Below, one piece after another: positions 54,176 to 64,000 of a stretch of 64,000 nucleotides of DNA. The position numbers were made by a program, and so were the translations under genes. Position 1 is the stretch's first letter. Every line of letters starts with the position of its first letter. The DNA comes from Tilletiopsis washingtonensis. Taxonomy: Eukaryota; Basidiomycota; Exobasidiomycetes; Entylomatales. The stretch spans positions 680,516 through 744,515 of the forward strand of contig NW_020312006.1 of NCBI RefSeq assembly GCF_003144115.1, in the 5' to 3' direction. The notes beneath the pieces are model-generated. The model had not been told where the DNA came from. It ran no database searches and saw nothing but the letters and a program-made list of their open reading frames with translations.

Positions 54176-55735
54176 CTACTTCAGGTCCACCATCTTGATG
54201 TCAAAGACGAGCGTCGCGTTGCCCGGGATGGCGGGCGGTGCGCCGCTGCGCCCGTAGCCGCTCGCCGGCGGGATCGTCAGGCGGCGCTCGCCGCCGACCT
54301 GCATGCCCTGCGTGAAGAGAGACGGATCAGCCGCTGCACCGCCCGCCGGCTGCACACGCGGCTACTCACCTTGATGCCCTCGTCCCAGCCCTTGATCACC
54401 TCGCCGCGGCCGAGCTTGAAGCTGAACGGCTTGCCGCTGGTGTTGGCGTCGAACTGCTTGCCGCTCACAAGGCGGCCGATGTAGCGCATGCCGACGCGCT
54501 GGCCGGCCTTGGCGATCGGGCCCGTGCCGATCTTCTTGTCCTCGATCTCGACGCCAGACGGCAGCTTCTGCTTCTTGGACTGCGGCGTGTGTCAGCTCAC
54601 GCGCGCAATGCCCGTCCGGGGCCGGCGCACCTTGGCCTCCTTGGCTGCGGCAGCCTTGGCCTTCTCGTCGGCGGCCTTCTTCTTGTCGGCGGCAGCCGCG
54701 GCCTTCTTCTCGGCAGCAGCAGCCTTCTTGTCCTGCGCGGGCTCGGCGACGGCAGGGCTGGCCGCCTCGCCAGACTCGGTGCGGAGCTTCTTGTTGAGGC
54801 GCTTGCGCTGGTTCTTGGACAGCGAGCTGATGTCCAGGCCCTCGGCAGCGGCGGCAGCAGCCAGCTCAGAGTCGCTGACATCGGCGGTGGAGGCCGTGGT
54901 CATCATCGAGGCGTCGGCGTCGACCTCGGCGATGCTGCGCTTCTTGCTCTTCGTCGGCGCAGCCTCGGCCTCCTCTGCACTCTCATCCTCCTCGCTCTCG
55001 TCCATGAGGTCTGCAATGTCGAGCTCGTCCTCGTCGAGCGATTCTTCCTCATCGCTTCCGGCGGCATCGACCTTGCCGCCAATGCGGCGCTTGAGGTCGG
55101 GCAGCGAGCCGACGGCATCGCTATCGATCTCCTCGTCCGACTCGTCGAACGAGCTGTAGCCCTCCTCGTCCGAATCCGGGTCGCTGTCGTAATCGTCGTC
55201 CGCAGATGTCGTGTAGCTGCCAATGAGGTCCACAGCGTTATCTCCAGTGACGGAGACTCCGATGAGCGCGTGTGCGGAGAAGTGCAGGTTCACCTGTGCC
55301 TGCTCGATCTGTGCGCCGATGTGGTGTCAGTACAGCGTTCCACAGCGCCGTGCCACGAAGCGCAGCGCGCCACAGCGTCGTGCCACGGCATTGCGCCAGG
55401 CGGGCTCACCTTGCCGGGGTGCAGGTGGCACACGGTGAGCACCTGCTCCTCGAAATCTCCCTCTCCCTCCTCCTCGTCCTCCTCCTCATCCTCCTCGTCC
55501 TCGCTGTCATCGGGCAGCTGCGGCAGCTGTGTGTGGTGCACCTTGACGACGGCGCGGGCGCTGCCCTTGACGCCGTCGGCAAAGGCGATGTTCGTAATGC
55601 AGAACGCGGAGAGCGCGTCGATGGGCACGACCTCGCCCGGCTCGATGCGCTGGCCAAAGAAGGCTGCAGAGGCGCTGGTGAGCATGCAGGCCGCCGCACC
55701 ATGCCGCACGCGCACTCACCGATGGGCTCCGGCAT
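54176..55735 (-). CDS. FPR4: nucleolar FKBP-type peptidyl-prolyl isomerase (Fpr3/Fpr4-like)
   Basis: Prolyl isomerase and histone chaperone of the nucleolus. Exons 55735-55720 (16 nt), 55663-55410, 55308-54631, 54579-54370 and 54307-54176; 429 residues (yeast Fpr3/4 392-411). The N-terminal nucleoplasmin-like domain begins [20 protein letters not shown] and carries ITNIAFADG and a Glu/Asp run ([18 protein letters not shown]). The centre has further acidic blocks and a Lys/Ala-rich basic stretch. The C-terminal FKBP domain has [33 protein letters not shown] and [15 protein letters not shown], with the drug/substrate-pocket residues (Tyr, Phe, Asp, Trp, Tyr) in place. The intron 54580-54630 (GTGCGC, CTGAC, CAG) contains a decoy GTGAGC donor that would leave only 21 nt. 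Confidence 0.96.
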
Positions 55736-56084
55736 GGTGTGTGATGGGGTGGGGGAGTGGAGGACAGGTGTCGCGCGAAGAACCAGCGCCGCAGAGACGC
55801 CGCCGGCCTCAAATTTCGCGGCGCCGTGCCGCGGCCCAAGTGCCGCGGCGCTGCACGTGACATTTCCCAGGCGCCCAGCCCGCCGCTGGCGCACGGCCCA
55901 GCCATCGCCGCCGAGCCGCGCCCGCCAACCCCGCGCCGCGCCGTGCGGCCTCTCGCATCCACTGCCCTCCACCATCCGCTCGCACCCCTCGCCCAGCGTC
56001 TCGCTCTCTGCGCAGCGACCAAGCCCGAGTCGGCTATCCCTTTGATACCGCTGCGGATCGACGCCCCTGCGGCCCTCTCTCACC
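55736..56084. promoter_or_regulatory. divergent promoter FPR4 / ARP3
   Basis: 349 bases between start codons. The leader of ARP3 includes TTTGATACCG near 56041 and ends in CTCTCACCATG. No specific element recognised. Confidence 0.4.
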
Positions 56085-58049
56085 ATGTCGCGCTCAAACG
56101 TCATCGTGCTCGACAATGGCACGGGCTACACCAAGGCCGGCTGGGCAGGCAACTCCGAGCCGTCCTTCGTCTTCCCGACGGCCATCGCCACGCGCTCAAC
56201 GGCAGCGGGCAGCGGCCCCTCGGCGGCCACGCGCACCACGGGTGCCTCCAAGGGTGCAGGCACGACGGGCAGCAACCTCGCGAGCAAGCGCGGCATCGAG
56301 GTGTGTCGCGGCGCGCGACAGCTGTGGACGATGCTTGGCTGACGCGCGGGCGCCGCATCCGCAGGATCTCGACTTTTTCATCGGCGACGAGGCCGTGGCG
56401 AACTCGAAGACCTACCAGCGTGAGTAGGGGCGGTGCAGGATGCATCCGCCGGAGCGCTGGCTGACATGCATCCGCACCGCAGTGGAGCAGCCCATCAAGC
56501 ACGGCCTCGTCGAGAACTGGGACCTGATGGAGCGCTTCTGGGAGCAGTGCTTCTTCAAGTATCTGCGCGCCGAGCCGGAAGACCACTACTGCATGCTCGT
56601 GAGTGGGGCCTGTGCTTCGAGCGTTGGGTGCGAGCGCTGGGTGCGGCTCCCAGGCCGTCTCTGACTGCCTGCTCCGCATCGCACGTGGCCGTGTTCGCTG
56701 CTCGCGCCAGCCGCTGACGCGCTCGCCTGCAGACCGAGCCGCCGCTCAACCCGCCGGAGAACCGCGAGGCGACCGCCGAGATCATGTTCGAGTCGTTCAA
56801 CGTCAAGGGCCTGTACATTGCCGTGCAGGCCGTGCTCGCGCTTGCGGCCAGCTGGAGCAGCAACAAGGTGACCGACCGCACGCTCACCGGCACGGTCATC
56901 GACTCGGGCGACGGTGTGACGCACGTCATTCCGGTGGTGCGTGCTGGCCACCGCCTTGCGACTGCGGCGCATGCTGATCGCCTCTGGCGCGCCTCCATAG
57001 GCCGAGGGCTACGTAATTGGCTCTGCCATCAAGCACATTCCCATTGCCGGCCGCGACATCACCTACTTTGTGCAGCAGCTGCTGCGCGAGCGCGGCGAGG
57101 CGGCAAACATCCCGCCGGAGGACTCGCGGCGCGTGGCGGAGAAGATCAAGGAGGACTACAGGTGCGTCGCGCGGCCGGCGCGTGTGGCCCGTCCTGACCC
57201 TGGCCGGCGCGCAGCTACGTCTGCCAGGACATCGTGCGCGAATTCAGGCGGTACGACGAGGACCCGCTCAAGTACTTTGAGCGCTTCGAGGGCGAGCACG
57301 CCGTCACGGGCCGCGTGAGTAGACACCCTGCGTGCCGGCACTGGCGCTGACGCCCCGCCTCGCGAGCAGAAGTACGGTGTCGACGTCGGCTACGAGCGCT
57401 TCCTCGCTCCCGAAATCTTCTTCAACCCGGAGATTGCCTCGTCGGACTTCCTCACGCCGCTGCCCGAGGTTGTCGACTCCGTGATCCAGCAGTCGCCGAT
57501 CGACGTGCGCCGCGGCCTGTACAAGGTGAGTGCTCGGCGCAGTGGCTGGCTGCCCTCCCAGCTCACGCCCGTGCGCACAGAACATCGTGCTCTCGGGCGG
57601 CTCGACCATGTTTGCGCACTTCGGACAGCGGCTGAAGAAGGACCTGCGCACGATTGTGGACGGCCGCCTGGCGGCATCGGAGCTTGCCAGCGGCTCGCAC
57701 ATGCGCAGCTCCGGCATGGAGGTGAACGTCATCAGCCACAAGATGCAGCGCTACGCGTGAGTAGACTGGACCCGTGCGCGCGACTGCTGCTCACGCATCT
57801 CTACAGCGTCTGGTACGGTGGCTCGCTGCTCGGCAGCCTGCCTGGTGAGCACCGGCAAGGTGACTCGGCGCTGCTGATAGCTCACGCGCCGCTCTCGCCC
57901 AGACTTCCAGTCTGCATGCTTCTCCAAGCAGGACTACGAAGGTGAGCACGCTGTCACGCCGCACATGGCCGACACACGCTGACGGTGCACTCGCAGAGTA
58001 CGGGCCGAGCATCGTGCGGCGCTTCTCGACGTTTGGCACCAACTCGTAG
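56085..58049 (+). CDS. ARP3: actin-related protein 3 (Arp2/3 complex)
   Basis: Subunit of the Arp2/3 complex that nucleates branched actin filaments at endocytic sites. Eleven exons: 56085-56300, 56365-56419, 56483-56598, 56733-56936, 57001-57161, 57215-57314, 57370-57525, 57581-57756, 57807-57844, 57903-57941 and 57997-58049; 437 residues (fission yeast 427). Actin-fold motifs: [20 protein letters not shown] (phosphate 1), [54 protein letters not shown] (phosphate 2), [18 protein letters not shown] (adenosine), and [14 protein letters not shown]. The Arp3-specific insert rich in Ser/Gly/Thr is in the first exon. The 3' half is chopped into 38-, 39- and 53-nt coding exons, all with good GTGAG donors. 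The reading frame is unbroken to the C-terminal [10 protein letters not shown]. Confidence 0.97.
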
Positions 58050-58373
58050 ATTTCTCTCTGGCGCCGCGGCTCTCATCGGGCGCTTCAATACACTGCTTGC
58101 TTCTCGAAGCTGTTGGGTTGTGCAGGGCTGTGCACGGGGACGCGCTGTGTACGCATCGCCGATACTCCGAGCCTGAAGCTGACTCGAGGTCCAGCGCCCA
58201 GCGCTGCAGCGTCGCTGACCTCGCGCTGCGGCGCGGAGCCGCACATTCGACGCGCTGATGACTGGAGCCGTGGCTGCGGCTGGAGGACCACGTCTCGCAT
58301 GCCGCGTGCTCGTCGAGCAATCGTGTTGTGGCACGGTGTGTGTCGGGATGCGCCGGCAGGTAGTTGCGGCGCT
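58050..58373. other. convergent spacer ARP3 / HExxH gene
   Basis: 324 bases between stop codons, slightly less GC-rich than the genes. No gene seen. Confidence 0.5.
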
Positions 58374-59246
58374 TTAAGGCACACCGATGTCGATCTTGGC
58401 TTGCCGCCGGGCCGCGGACAGCTCTTGCTCTGCCTCGGCACAGGCAGCGCGCGCGGCTTGACCGAACTCCGCATCGTTCTCGGCGATGTACGCCTGGAAC
58501 TCGTCGACCCACACCTCGGGCGCATAGCCGCGCAGGCGCAAGTCGTGCTCGATGATGCTGCGACTCTTGCGCGGCAGGCCGTCCCACGCCGCGCCTGCCG
58601 CACGGGCGAACACCGGCGAGAGATAGAAGAGCGCGTGCGAGAGCTCGTGCGGCAGCGCAGCCAGCGAGAGGACGGAGATCACGTACAGCGGCCGAGCCGG
58701 ACCTTGTGCGGGCGAAGGTGACGCGCTGGCGTCTGCGGCTGGAGACACCGCTCCTGGCGCAACGTCATCGTCGCCGCCGGCACCCGCTCCAGACAATGAG
58801 TGAAGCGCACCGGCGCCGTCGAGATGGGCGAGCAGCTCATTCTCCTCGTCGTTGCAAAACGGCCGCCACCACTGCGGCTCGTCTGCTATCGCCTCGACGG
58901 TTCGCAGCGCCGCCAACCAGCGATGCACGGCGTCAAGCGGCAGGTTGAAGGCCTCGTAGTTGCGGCAGAGCCCACCGCGGAGCTCTTTGACGCCGGCGAG
59001 CGTCACGTACTCGTTGCGAGGGGCGCCTGCGCCCTCGTAGAAGGCCTCGAGGCGTGCGAGGGCGGCGTGCTGCGAGGCTGCCGTGCGGTAGCGCAGCGCG
59101 ATGAGGGGCGCCGACGGGCCTGCGAGCGCATCGAGTGGAGTGAAACGAGGTACGTCTTCGGATGAAGGTGCTGCAGCTTCGGTGGCAGCGGCGCGTTTCT
59201 TGTGCGAGGCCGGGCCGGGTGCTCGCCGTGGGCGTCGTGAGGGCAT
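58374..59246 (-). CDS. uncharacterised protein with an HExxH zinc-site motif
   Basis: Intronless gene of 290 residues; ATG at 59246. The N-terminus is basic (PSRRPRRAPGPASHKKRAAA), suited to nuclear or mitochondrial import. A helical region includes LIALRYRTAASQHAALARLE, YEGAGAP and LCRNYEAFNLPLDAVHRWL. Near residue 205 is ALPHELSHALFYLSP, an exact HExxH in a hydrophobic helix, and ~45 residues on VWVDEFQAYIAEN offers a glutamate as a possible third ligand. This is the layout of gluzincin-type metallopeptidases. I do not recognise the family, and HExxH can occur by chance, so peptidase activity is a hypothesis. An acidic/Ala/Pro linker (DDDVAPGAVSPAADASAS) interrupts the middle. Confidence 0.82.
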   Translation of the reverse strand: MPSRRPRRAPGPASHKKRAAATEAAAPSSEDVPRFTPLDALAGPSAPLIALRYRTAASQHAALARLEAFYEGAGAPRNEYVTLAGVKELRGGLCRNYEAFNLPLDAVHRWLAALRTVEAIADEPQWWRPFCNDEENELLAHLDGAGALHSLSGAGAGGDDDVAPGAVSPAADASASPSPAQGPARPLYVISVLSLAALPHELSHALFYLSPVFARAAGAAWDGLPRKSRSIIEHDLRLRGYAPEVWVDEFQAYIAENDAEFGQAARAACAEAEQELSAARRQAKIDIGVP

Positions 59247-60237
59247 TGTGCGTCAGGGCGCGTGGGCGAGCGAGCACCTGCGACGGCGTCACCCGGACAT
59301 GAGGCCACCAGGCTGGCGACAAATTGCCTTGATATTCCGCGGGTGCGATAGTCAACGAGGATTCGTGCGTGTGAGTCCCTTGTGCGGCGCCGACGAGGCC
59401 AATCGAGTGTGGAACGGCGCGAGAGAGCACAAGCGCGTCTCAAGTGTGCAGGAGGACCTCGCGCTGTCGCTCGCGACTAAGATTGTGAAAGCCTGCTATT
59501 TTTGCTGCGAGGAGCGCTCAGCAGCGCCAGATCCACAGCTGTGTTCGCTGCGAGCTTCTCGTCTTTGCTGCGTCGCCTGGTCGATGGAAGAGAGGCGGAA
59601 CGGCGAGGGACACCCGCTGCAGGAGCTCCAGCAAGCTGCTGGGTGCGCTGGGCGCGCGACTGCCTCGAACATTCCGCGGTGCCCAGCGCGCCGTGACGCA
59701 GCGCGAGCCGCCATGTTGCCTTACCGGGCGCCGGCTCGCACTAACGTCTCCACCTGCAGCATCGCAGACGCCAACGGCTGCGCCTGCCTCTGCTCTCTCG
59801 CTCCTCGCCCCGTCGCAAGGCGCTGCTGCAGGGCGACATGGACGCACGATTGCTAGCGCTGTACGCTCCACAGCGACGCCTCAAGCGTCAAGCACCGAGG
59901 CCGCGGCAGGGCGCCGCGCGCCCGGCTCGCTCGGCCAGCGACTGCGCGTATCCATGCTAGTCGACCGTTACCGGTTGCCTCATGATCTACACGCCGCCGG
60001 CATCCGCACCATCGCCCCGATGATCTCTGCGTCTCGCAACGGCAGCTCACTCCCGCCAGCGCCGCGGCAGCTGCACATCAGCGTGGACCGAGCCGCGATG
60101 GGCGCACGGCTTTCTCATCGTCAGGCCGGCCTTGCACGCTTCCCTCTACACCATCGCAGCTGCAAATTCCCTCTCGACGGACACCACACTTCTCGCTTGC
60201 CCTACTTGCACGCGCCTCTCCGACTACGCCGACCGCG
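59247..60237. promoter_or_regulatory. divergent region upstream of the telomere-proximal gene
   Basis: About 1 kb between the HExxH gene (-) and the last gene (+). The plus frame of the last gene stays open for some 200 bases upstream of its proposed ATG without a methionine, and CAG acceptors occur near 60088 and 60159, so an upstream first exon is possible. A competing plus frame (59693-60463) is probably a shadow. Confidence 0.4.
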
Positions 60238-63200
60238 ATGCCGCATGCCGGCGCGCCGGCGTCCTACTTTCCTCTCCTCTCCTCGCGGCAGACCCTCGTC
60301 GATGACCTGCCGATCGGCGGCCTGGACGCCGGGGCCAGCCCGCTGCGCACAGAAGTCGCTCCTGCTGCGGGTGCCTCGCCAGCTGTCTCGGCTCTGCCAG
60401 CTCCCGTTCCAGCGCTCGCTGTCGGCGACCAGGGCATGGGGGGCATCGAGCCGTCTGCGGTAGCGTCGATGTCCGACCCACCTGCAGCCGAGACGAGCGC
60501 TGCTGCAGCAGACCCAGCGGTACCGGGAGCGCCCGCAGCGAAGTCAGATGGCGGCCACTTTCACATCCTCTATCTGGTGCCGCTCTTCGTCATCGTTGGC
60601 CTCTTGCTCTGCTTCGCGCTGGGCGGACGAGCGTGGAGCCGAGTGTGGCACACGCGCGAGGCCGCACACAAGCGCAAGCAGCGCAAGGACGAGCGCCGTG
60701 CGCGGCGCGAGCTGGAGCGGGAGCGCGCAGCGACTCGGCGACGCATGCGCGAGGCGTGGGCCCGCGATGGCTACGGCGACTTTCCAGGCGGAGCCAGTCC
60801 CATGCTCGGCTCGGACGACCACAGCGAGGACGAAAAGTTGGCGGGGCCGTTGCATGTGCTGCGTGCCAGTCTGGGGCACTTTGAGCGCGGCGACGCGCCG
60901 GCAGCGCGCCAGGCCGTCCGGGGCGGATGGCTCAGCAGCTCGCTCAAGCACCTGACGGGCTGGCAGGGCGTGTCTGTGCAGGACGACTTTGACTCTGCCG
61001 CGACCCGGAGTGGACCCACGGCGGGCCGGCACCAGGCGTCTGGCCTCTCGAGCGCAGCCGCGCCCACAGGGGAAGACGGCCAGCTCTACGCCGGTGGCGC
61101 CGCCACGCTGCTCAACTCGACGCGCTTCCGCGGCACATGGGAGCGCATCAAGAAGCACTTCACGAGCAACATCGGGTGGGGCTACAGCGGCAAGGCGCCG
61201 GGCATCTCCACCCGTCGCAGGATCGTCGCCCAGGCCGCGTCCGAGGACGAGACGCACTACTGGACGCGCATTCCATTTACGTCGATGGCGCCGCCGGTGC
61301 TGCCACACGTGCAGTCTGGCCTCCTGCTGCCTCCGCAGCTGCCGGGCACGCTCAGCGGGCGGCCAGCGCTGCGACCGAGCGACGGACCTCTGCCAGCCCG
61401 CGCACGCAACCGGTCGCGGTCGTTTAGCCCGCCAGCGCTGCGTGCCCCGCCGAACACGCTGCGCCAGATTGTCGCCTCGGTGGGCCGGGTGGGCAACCAG
61501 GTGTACGACGCAGTCAGCGGCCGGAAGCGCGGCGGCCGGGGCCAGCATCAGCGGCTGCGCACGGACGACGAGGAGGCGCTTGGCGACGACGCACCGCCCC
61601 TGCACGCGCCGCCCTTGCACACGCCGCCCCTGCACACGCACGCAAACGGGCGTCGCTGCTCGCTCGACGAGCCGCAGCATCTGCCAGCTGTGCAGAGCAA
61701 CCGCACGCCGCCGCAGCCTGTCTCGGTCGCAGTGGACACGGCGCTGCCGGATGTTCCCAGTGCTGTGCGCCACTCGCCGACAAAGGCCAGCCAGCCGGCC
61801 TTTCGACCGGCGCCACTGCCGCGCTTCCACACGTCCATCTTTGACCGGACCGCATCGCCCGCCCCGGCGAGCCTCACGCGGGCCGAGACGCTTCCGGCGC
61901 TCCCCGTCTTTGACACGCCGATGAGCGTGAATGACGCCTCGGTGCAGCGCTTCGTCCTCACCGACGGAGAGCCAGATTCGCCTGTGATTGAGCGGTCGCG
62001 CTCCGTGCGGTCCGCAATGCCCAGCGGCGGGAATAACGAGCCTGCTGCGGCAGCGATAGACAGCGAAAGCGACGACGGGGCGCAAGCACGATCGCCTCAA
62101 GAGACTCGATCGCCGCGCGACCACTCGCTGCAACGCCTGCGCACGATTCAGTCGCAACGCCGCACGCCGACACGGCGCCGCGCACCGGCGCAGGGCAGCC
62201 CCGTCATCAGCCCCATTCAGCTGCGCGCGCCGAATCCGAGCTACGCCGACCTGCTCGACTTTGCTGCCGAGGCCGAGAACGATGCTGGCGACGAGGACGA
62301 GGAGGAGAGTGTGCCCGATGACGAGCCCCTGTCGCCGTGCACCCTCCCGAGGCTGGACAGCCGTGTGCTGGCGCGCAAGCGCACGCTCAAGCTGCAGGAC
62401 CAGGCGGTGGAGCCGGCAGCCGAAGCGCGCGAGGAGCCCTTGCTGGAGGCTCCCGGCCACACACGCTGGCAGAGCGACTCTTCGACGGGCTCATACGACA
62501 CGCGGCGCGGCAGCTCTTCGAGCGACGTGCCCTCCCTCGTCAGCTGCGGCAACAGCTCGTCGGAGGAGAGCTCGGGCGTGCCGTCCGACGCCGCGCCGAT
62601 CGATACTGACACGCTGAGCCGTGCGCGAGGCGCTCTCCACCGCGCCGAGAGCTTCAAGAGCCTGCATGGCGCAGAGCTTGTCGGCGAGGACTTTCTCACC
62701 GCCCTCGCTGTGCTCGATGCGAGCCGGGTCGATCCTGCCATCGTGGAAGTGTCGCTCGTCGGCGCACCGGCCGTCCACGTCACGCCGCGCCGGGGCACGG
62801 TGCGCACGAGCAAGGTCGCGACCCCGCCCGTCAAGCAAAGCCACTCGGCGGTGCAGTCCCCGGCGACGCCTCAGGGGCGCGGCAAGCCTGCCGTGCACAC
62901 CACGCCGACGCCGCAGTCGCCGGCCACGCCGCTCGGCCGCAGCAAGACGTGGACCAAGACTGGCGGGCGCTGGCAGTGCCTCGAAGACGCCGCAGCCAGT
63001 CAGCCGTCTACACCTACTGCGCCTGCGGTCGCCTCGCCTCTAATCGCCTCGCCCCGGCCGCTGCCCACGCCGCCGGTCTCGCGCGGCTCGCCTGTGCGCC
63101 GAGCGCAGGCATCGCCGCTCGTTGCGTCGCCGAGCTCGCCGGCCAGTCTTGCCGCGTGTCTGTCCAGCCCTCCGCGAACAGCGGTGCGGCAGCACAGCAA

Positions 63201-63743
63201 CCTCTTTATGGCCTCACCGAGCCGCACTCGCGACACTCCGAGGCTGGCACTGCAGGAGGGCCGCACGGCGTCGAGTCTCGTCGATGCGGCCGACGACGCC
63301 CCGGATTCCGTGGCTTCGCCCAGCGTCGGCCTTGCCTCGCCCAAGCGGCGCGCCGCCGTCGCGCGTCGCCCGCCGAAGCGGTACCAGGCGGCGCTTGCCA
63401 GCGGCGATGGATCCGAGCGATCGGAGTCGCTAGTGCGCACCCGCAGCCTTGGCGCGTCGTCCGTCGCCAGCTCTTGCGCCTCTCCCGTGCCGGGCCGATC
63501 GCGAGCAGGCAGCGAGGCCGGCAGCCAGTCCGGCGCGCGCCTCGGCACGCCGCGCGAGCGCGAGGAGCGCCGTGTGGCTGCGATGAGTGCCGTGAACAGT
63601 GAGTGCCGTGAAGATGTGCTGCGGACGGAGCTGACGCCGCGCCACCAGGCATCATCGCCGAAGGGCTCGCGCAGCGGCAGCAGAGCCCGTCGTCGCCGGC
63701 GTACCGCGCCTCGCCGGCCCCGTTTCGTCTCGCACCTGTATGA
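60238..63743 (+). CDS. large single-pass membrane protein with disordered cytoplasmic tail, telomere-proximal
   Basis: Two exons, 60238-63598 and 63649-63743, joined by a 50-nt intron (GTGAGT, CTGAC, CACCAG), give 1,151 residues from the first in-frame ATG. About 100 Ala/Pro/Ser-rich residues precede one hydrophobic span, ILYLVPLFVIVGLLLCFALG. A strongly basic stretch follows (HKRKQRKDERRARRELERER), indicating a cytoplasmic C-terminal side. The ~1,000-residue tail is Ser/Pro/Arg-rich with many SP and TP pairs (VASPLIASPRPLPTPP), possible kinase sites, an acidic patch, and a short PPLHT repeat (61596-61640). One conserved-looking block is LLNSTRFRGTWERIKKHFTS. Without a signal peptide it would be type III topology; a missed first exon could supply one. 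It resembles fungal cell-surface or polarity anchors by layout only. The frame would read on into the telomere if the intron were not removed. Confidence 0.75.
63599..63648 (+). other. terminal intron of the telomere-proximal gene
   Basis: GTGAGTGCCG donor, GCTGACGC branch-like site and CCACCAG acceptor. Removal leads to SIIAEGLAQRQQ and a stop at 63741-63743. Without removal the reading frame has no stop before the end of the chromosome. Confidence 0.75.
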
Positions 63744-63905
63744 CGCCCATCTTATGTTCCGGCTCTGTCAGCGCGCACCTGCGTGCCGAGCCACGACTCA
63801 TGACCCCGCAATGTCACTCTGTGATGCACGCGAAGCACATGAGCAGCAAGCGCGCCAAATATCGAGAGGAGGAAGAGTTAATGCGGTGCCGAGCACCGCT
63901 GGAGC

Positions 63906-64000
63906 TAGGGTTAGGGTTAGGGTTAGGGTTAGGGTTAGGGTTAGGGTTAGGGTTAGGGTTAGGGTTAGGGTTAGGGTTAGGGTTAGGGTTAGGGTTAGGG
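63906..64000 (+). repeat. telomere, (TTAGGG)n
   Basis: Fifteen perfect TTAGGG units (63911-64000) preceded by a partial CTAGGG. The G-rich strand runs 5' to 3' toward the window end, so this is the right end of a chromosome. There are no variant repeats inside the array. The true telomere is longer than what is assembled here. Confidence 0.98.

Noticed and set aside
54580-54600. 21-nt intron in FPR4 using the GTGAGC donor
   Set aside because: Too short to splice; the upstream GTGCGC donor gives a 51-nt intron with branch site and keeps the frame.
60544-62460. 638-codon minus-strand open frame
   Set aside because: Shadow of the telomere-proximal plus-strand gene, whose frame is continuous for 3.4 kb, has a membrane span and ends properly after a canonical intron.
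1-64000. tRNA or rRNA genes, CRISPR arrays, transposons, long terminal repeats
   Set aside because: No B-box-like GGTTCGAnTCC with cloverleaf, no spaced direct repeats, and no transposase, reverse transcriptase or integrase motifs in any frame read. Only the telomeric repeat and short low-complexity runs are present.

Overview
This 64 kb window is the right-hand end of a chromosome from a GC-rich, intron-rich fungus. The last ~95 bases are a perfect (TTAGGG)n telomere. Genes are split by many short introns (mostly 37-90 nt) that follow one pattern: donor GTGAGT, GTGCGT or GTGAGC, an internal CTGAC-like branch site, and a CAG acceptor. Third codon positions are nearly all G or C. Gene content is ordinary eukaryotic housekeeping (actin-related protein, ribosomal proteins, KEOPS-free core metabolism, trafficking). 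The best guess is a basidiomycete, probably Ustilaginomycotina/Exobasidiomycetes-like; that placement is inference from composition, intron style and protein flavour, not from a search.

Layout. 0.5-9.6 kb: a THI20-type thiamine kinase/TenA fusion (-), GID8 (+), a coiled-coil protein with a C-terminal SUMO-interaction-like motif (-) and a Pfa4-like DHHC palmitoyltransferase (-). 12-20 kb: a Yor1/MRP-type ABC transporter (+), a Coq11-like NAD(P)-binding protein (+) and a GRE2/cinnamoyl-CoA-reductase-like SDR (-). 20.8-31 kb: an orphan protein (+), a 7-TM protein (+), ribosomal proteins eL19 (-) and eS27 (+) facing away from one another, and a UPF0658 Golgi membrane protein with micro-exons (-). 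31.7-41.4 kb: a P5B ATPase (+), a Shewanella-like phosphatase with signal peptide (-), a small SET protein (+) and an FAD amine-oxidase-like protein (-). 43-51.5 kb: a two-finger C2H2 regulator (-), Mtc1 (-), the N-terminal glutamine amidase NTAQ1 (+) and a disordered orphan (-). 54-64 kb: a nucleolar FKBP prolyl isomerase (-), Arp3 (+), an HExxH protein (-) and a long single-pass membrane protein (+) whose stop codon lies only ~160 bases from the telomere.

The genes are mostly arranged as divergent or convergent neighbours with short intergenic gaps (as little as 28 bases between stop codons). There is no operon logic, no mobile element, no tRNA and no CRISPR that I can see. Two protein-fate genes share the window: GID8 (Pro/N-degron ubiquitin ligase) and NTAQ1 (Gln/N-degron deamidation), but they are 44 kb apart. 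Exon models below were built by hand from splice motifs and reading-frame continuity; in every multi-exon model given, the exon lengths sum to a multiple of three. Starts are the least certain part. I found no strong candidate for a wholly new multi-gene system; the most interesting items are the orphan proteins, the micro-exon splicing and the gene abutting the telomere.
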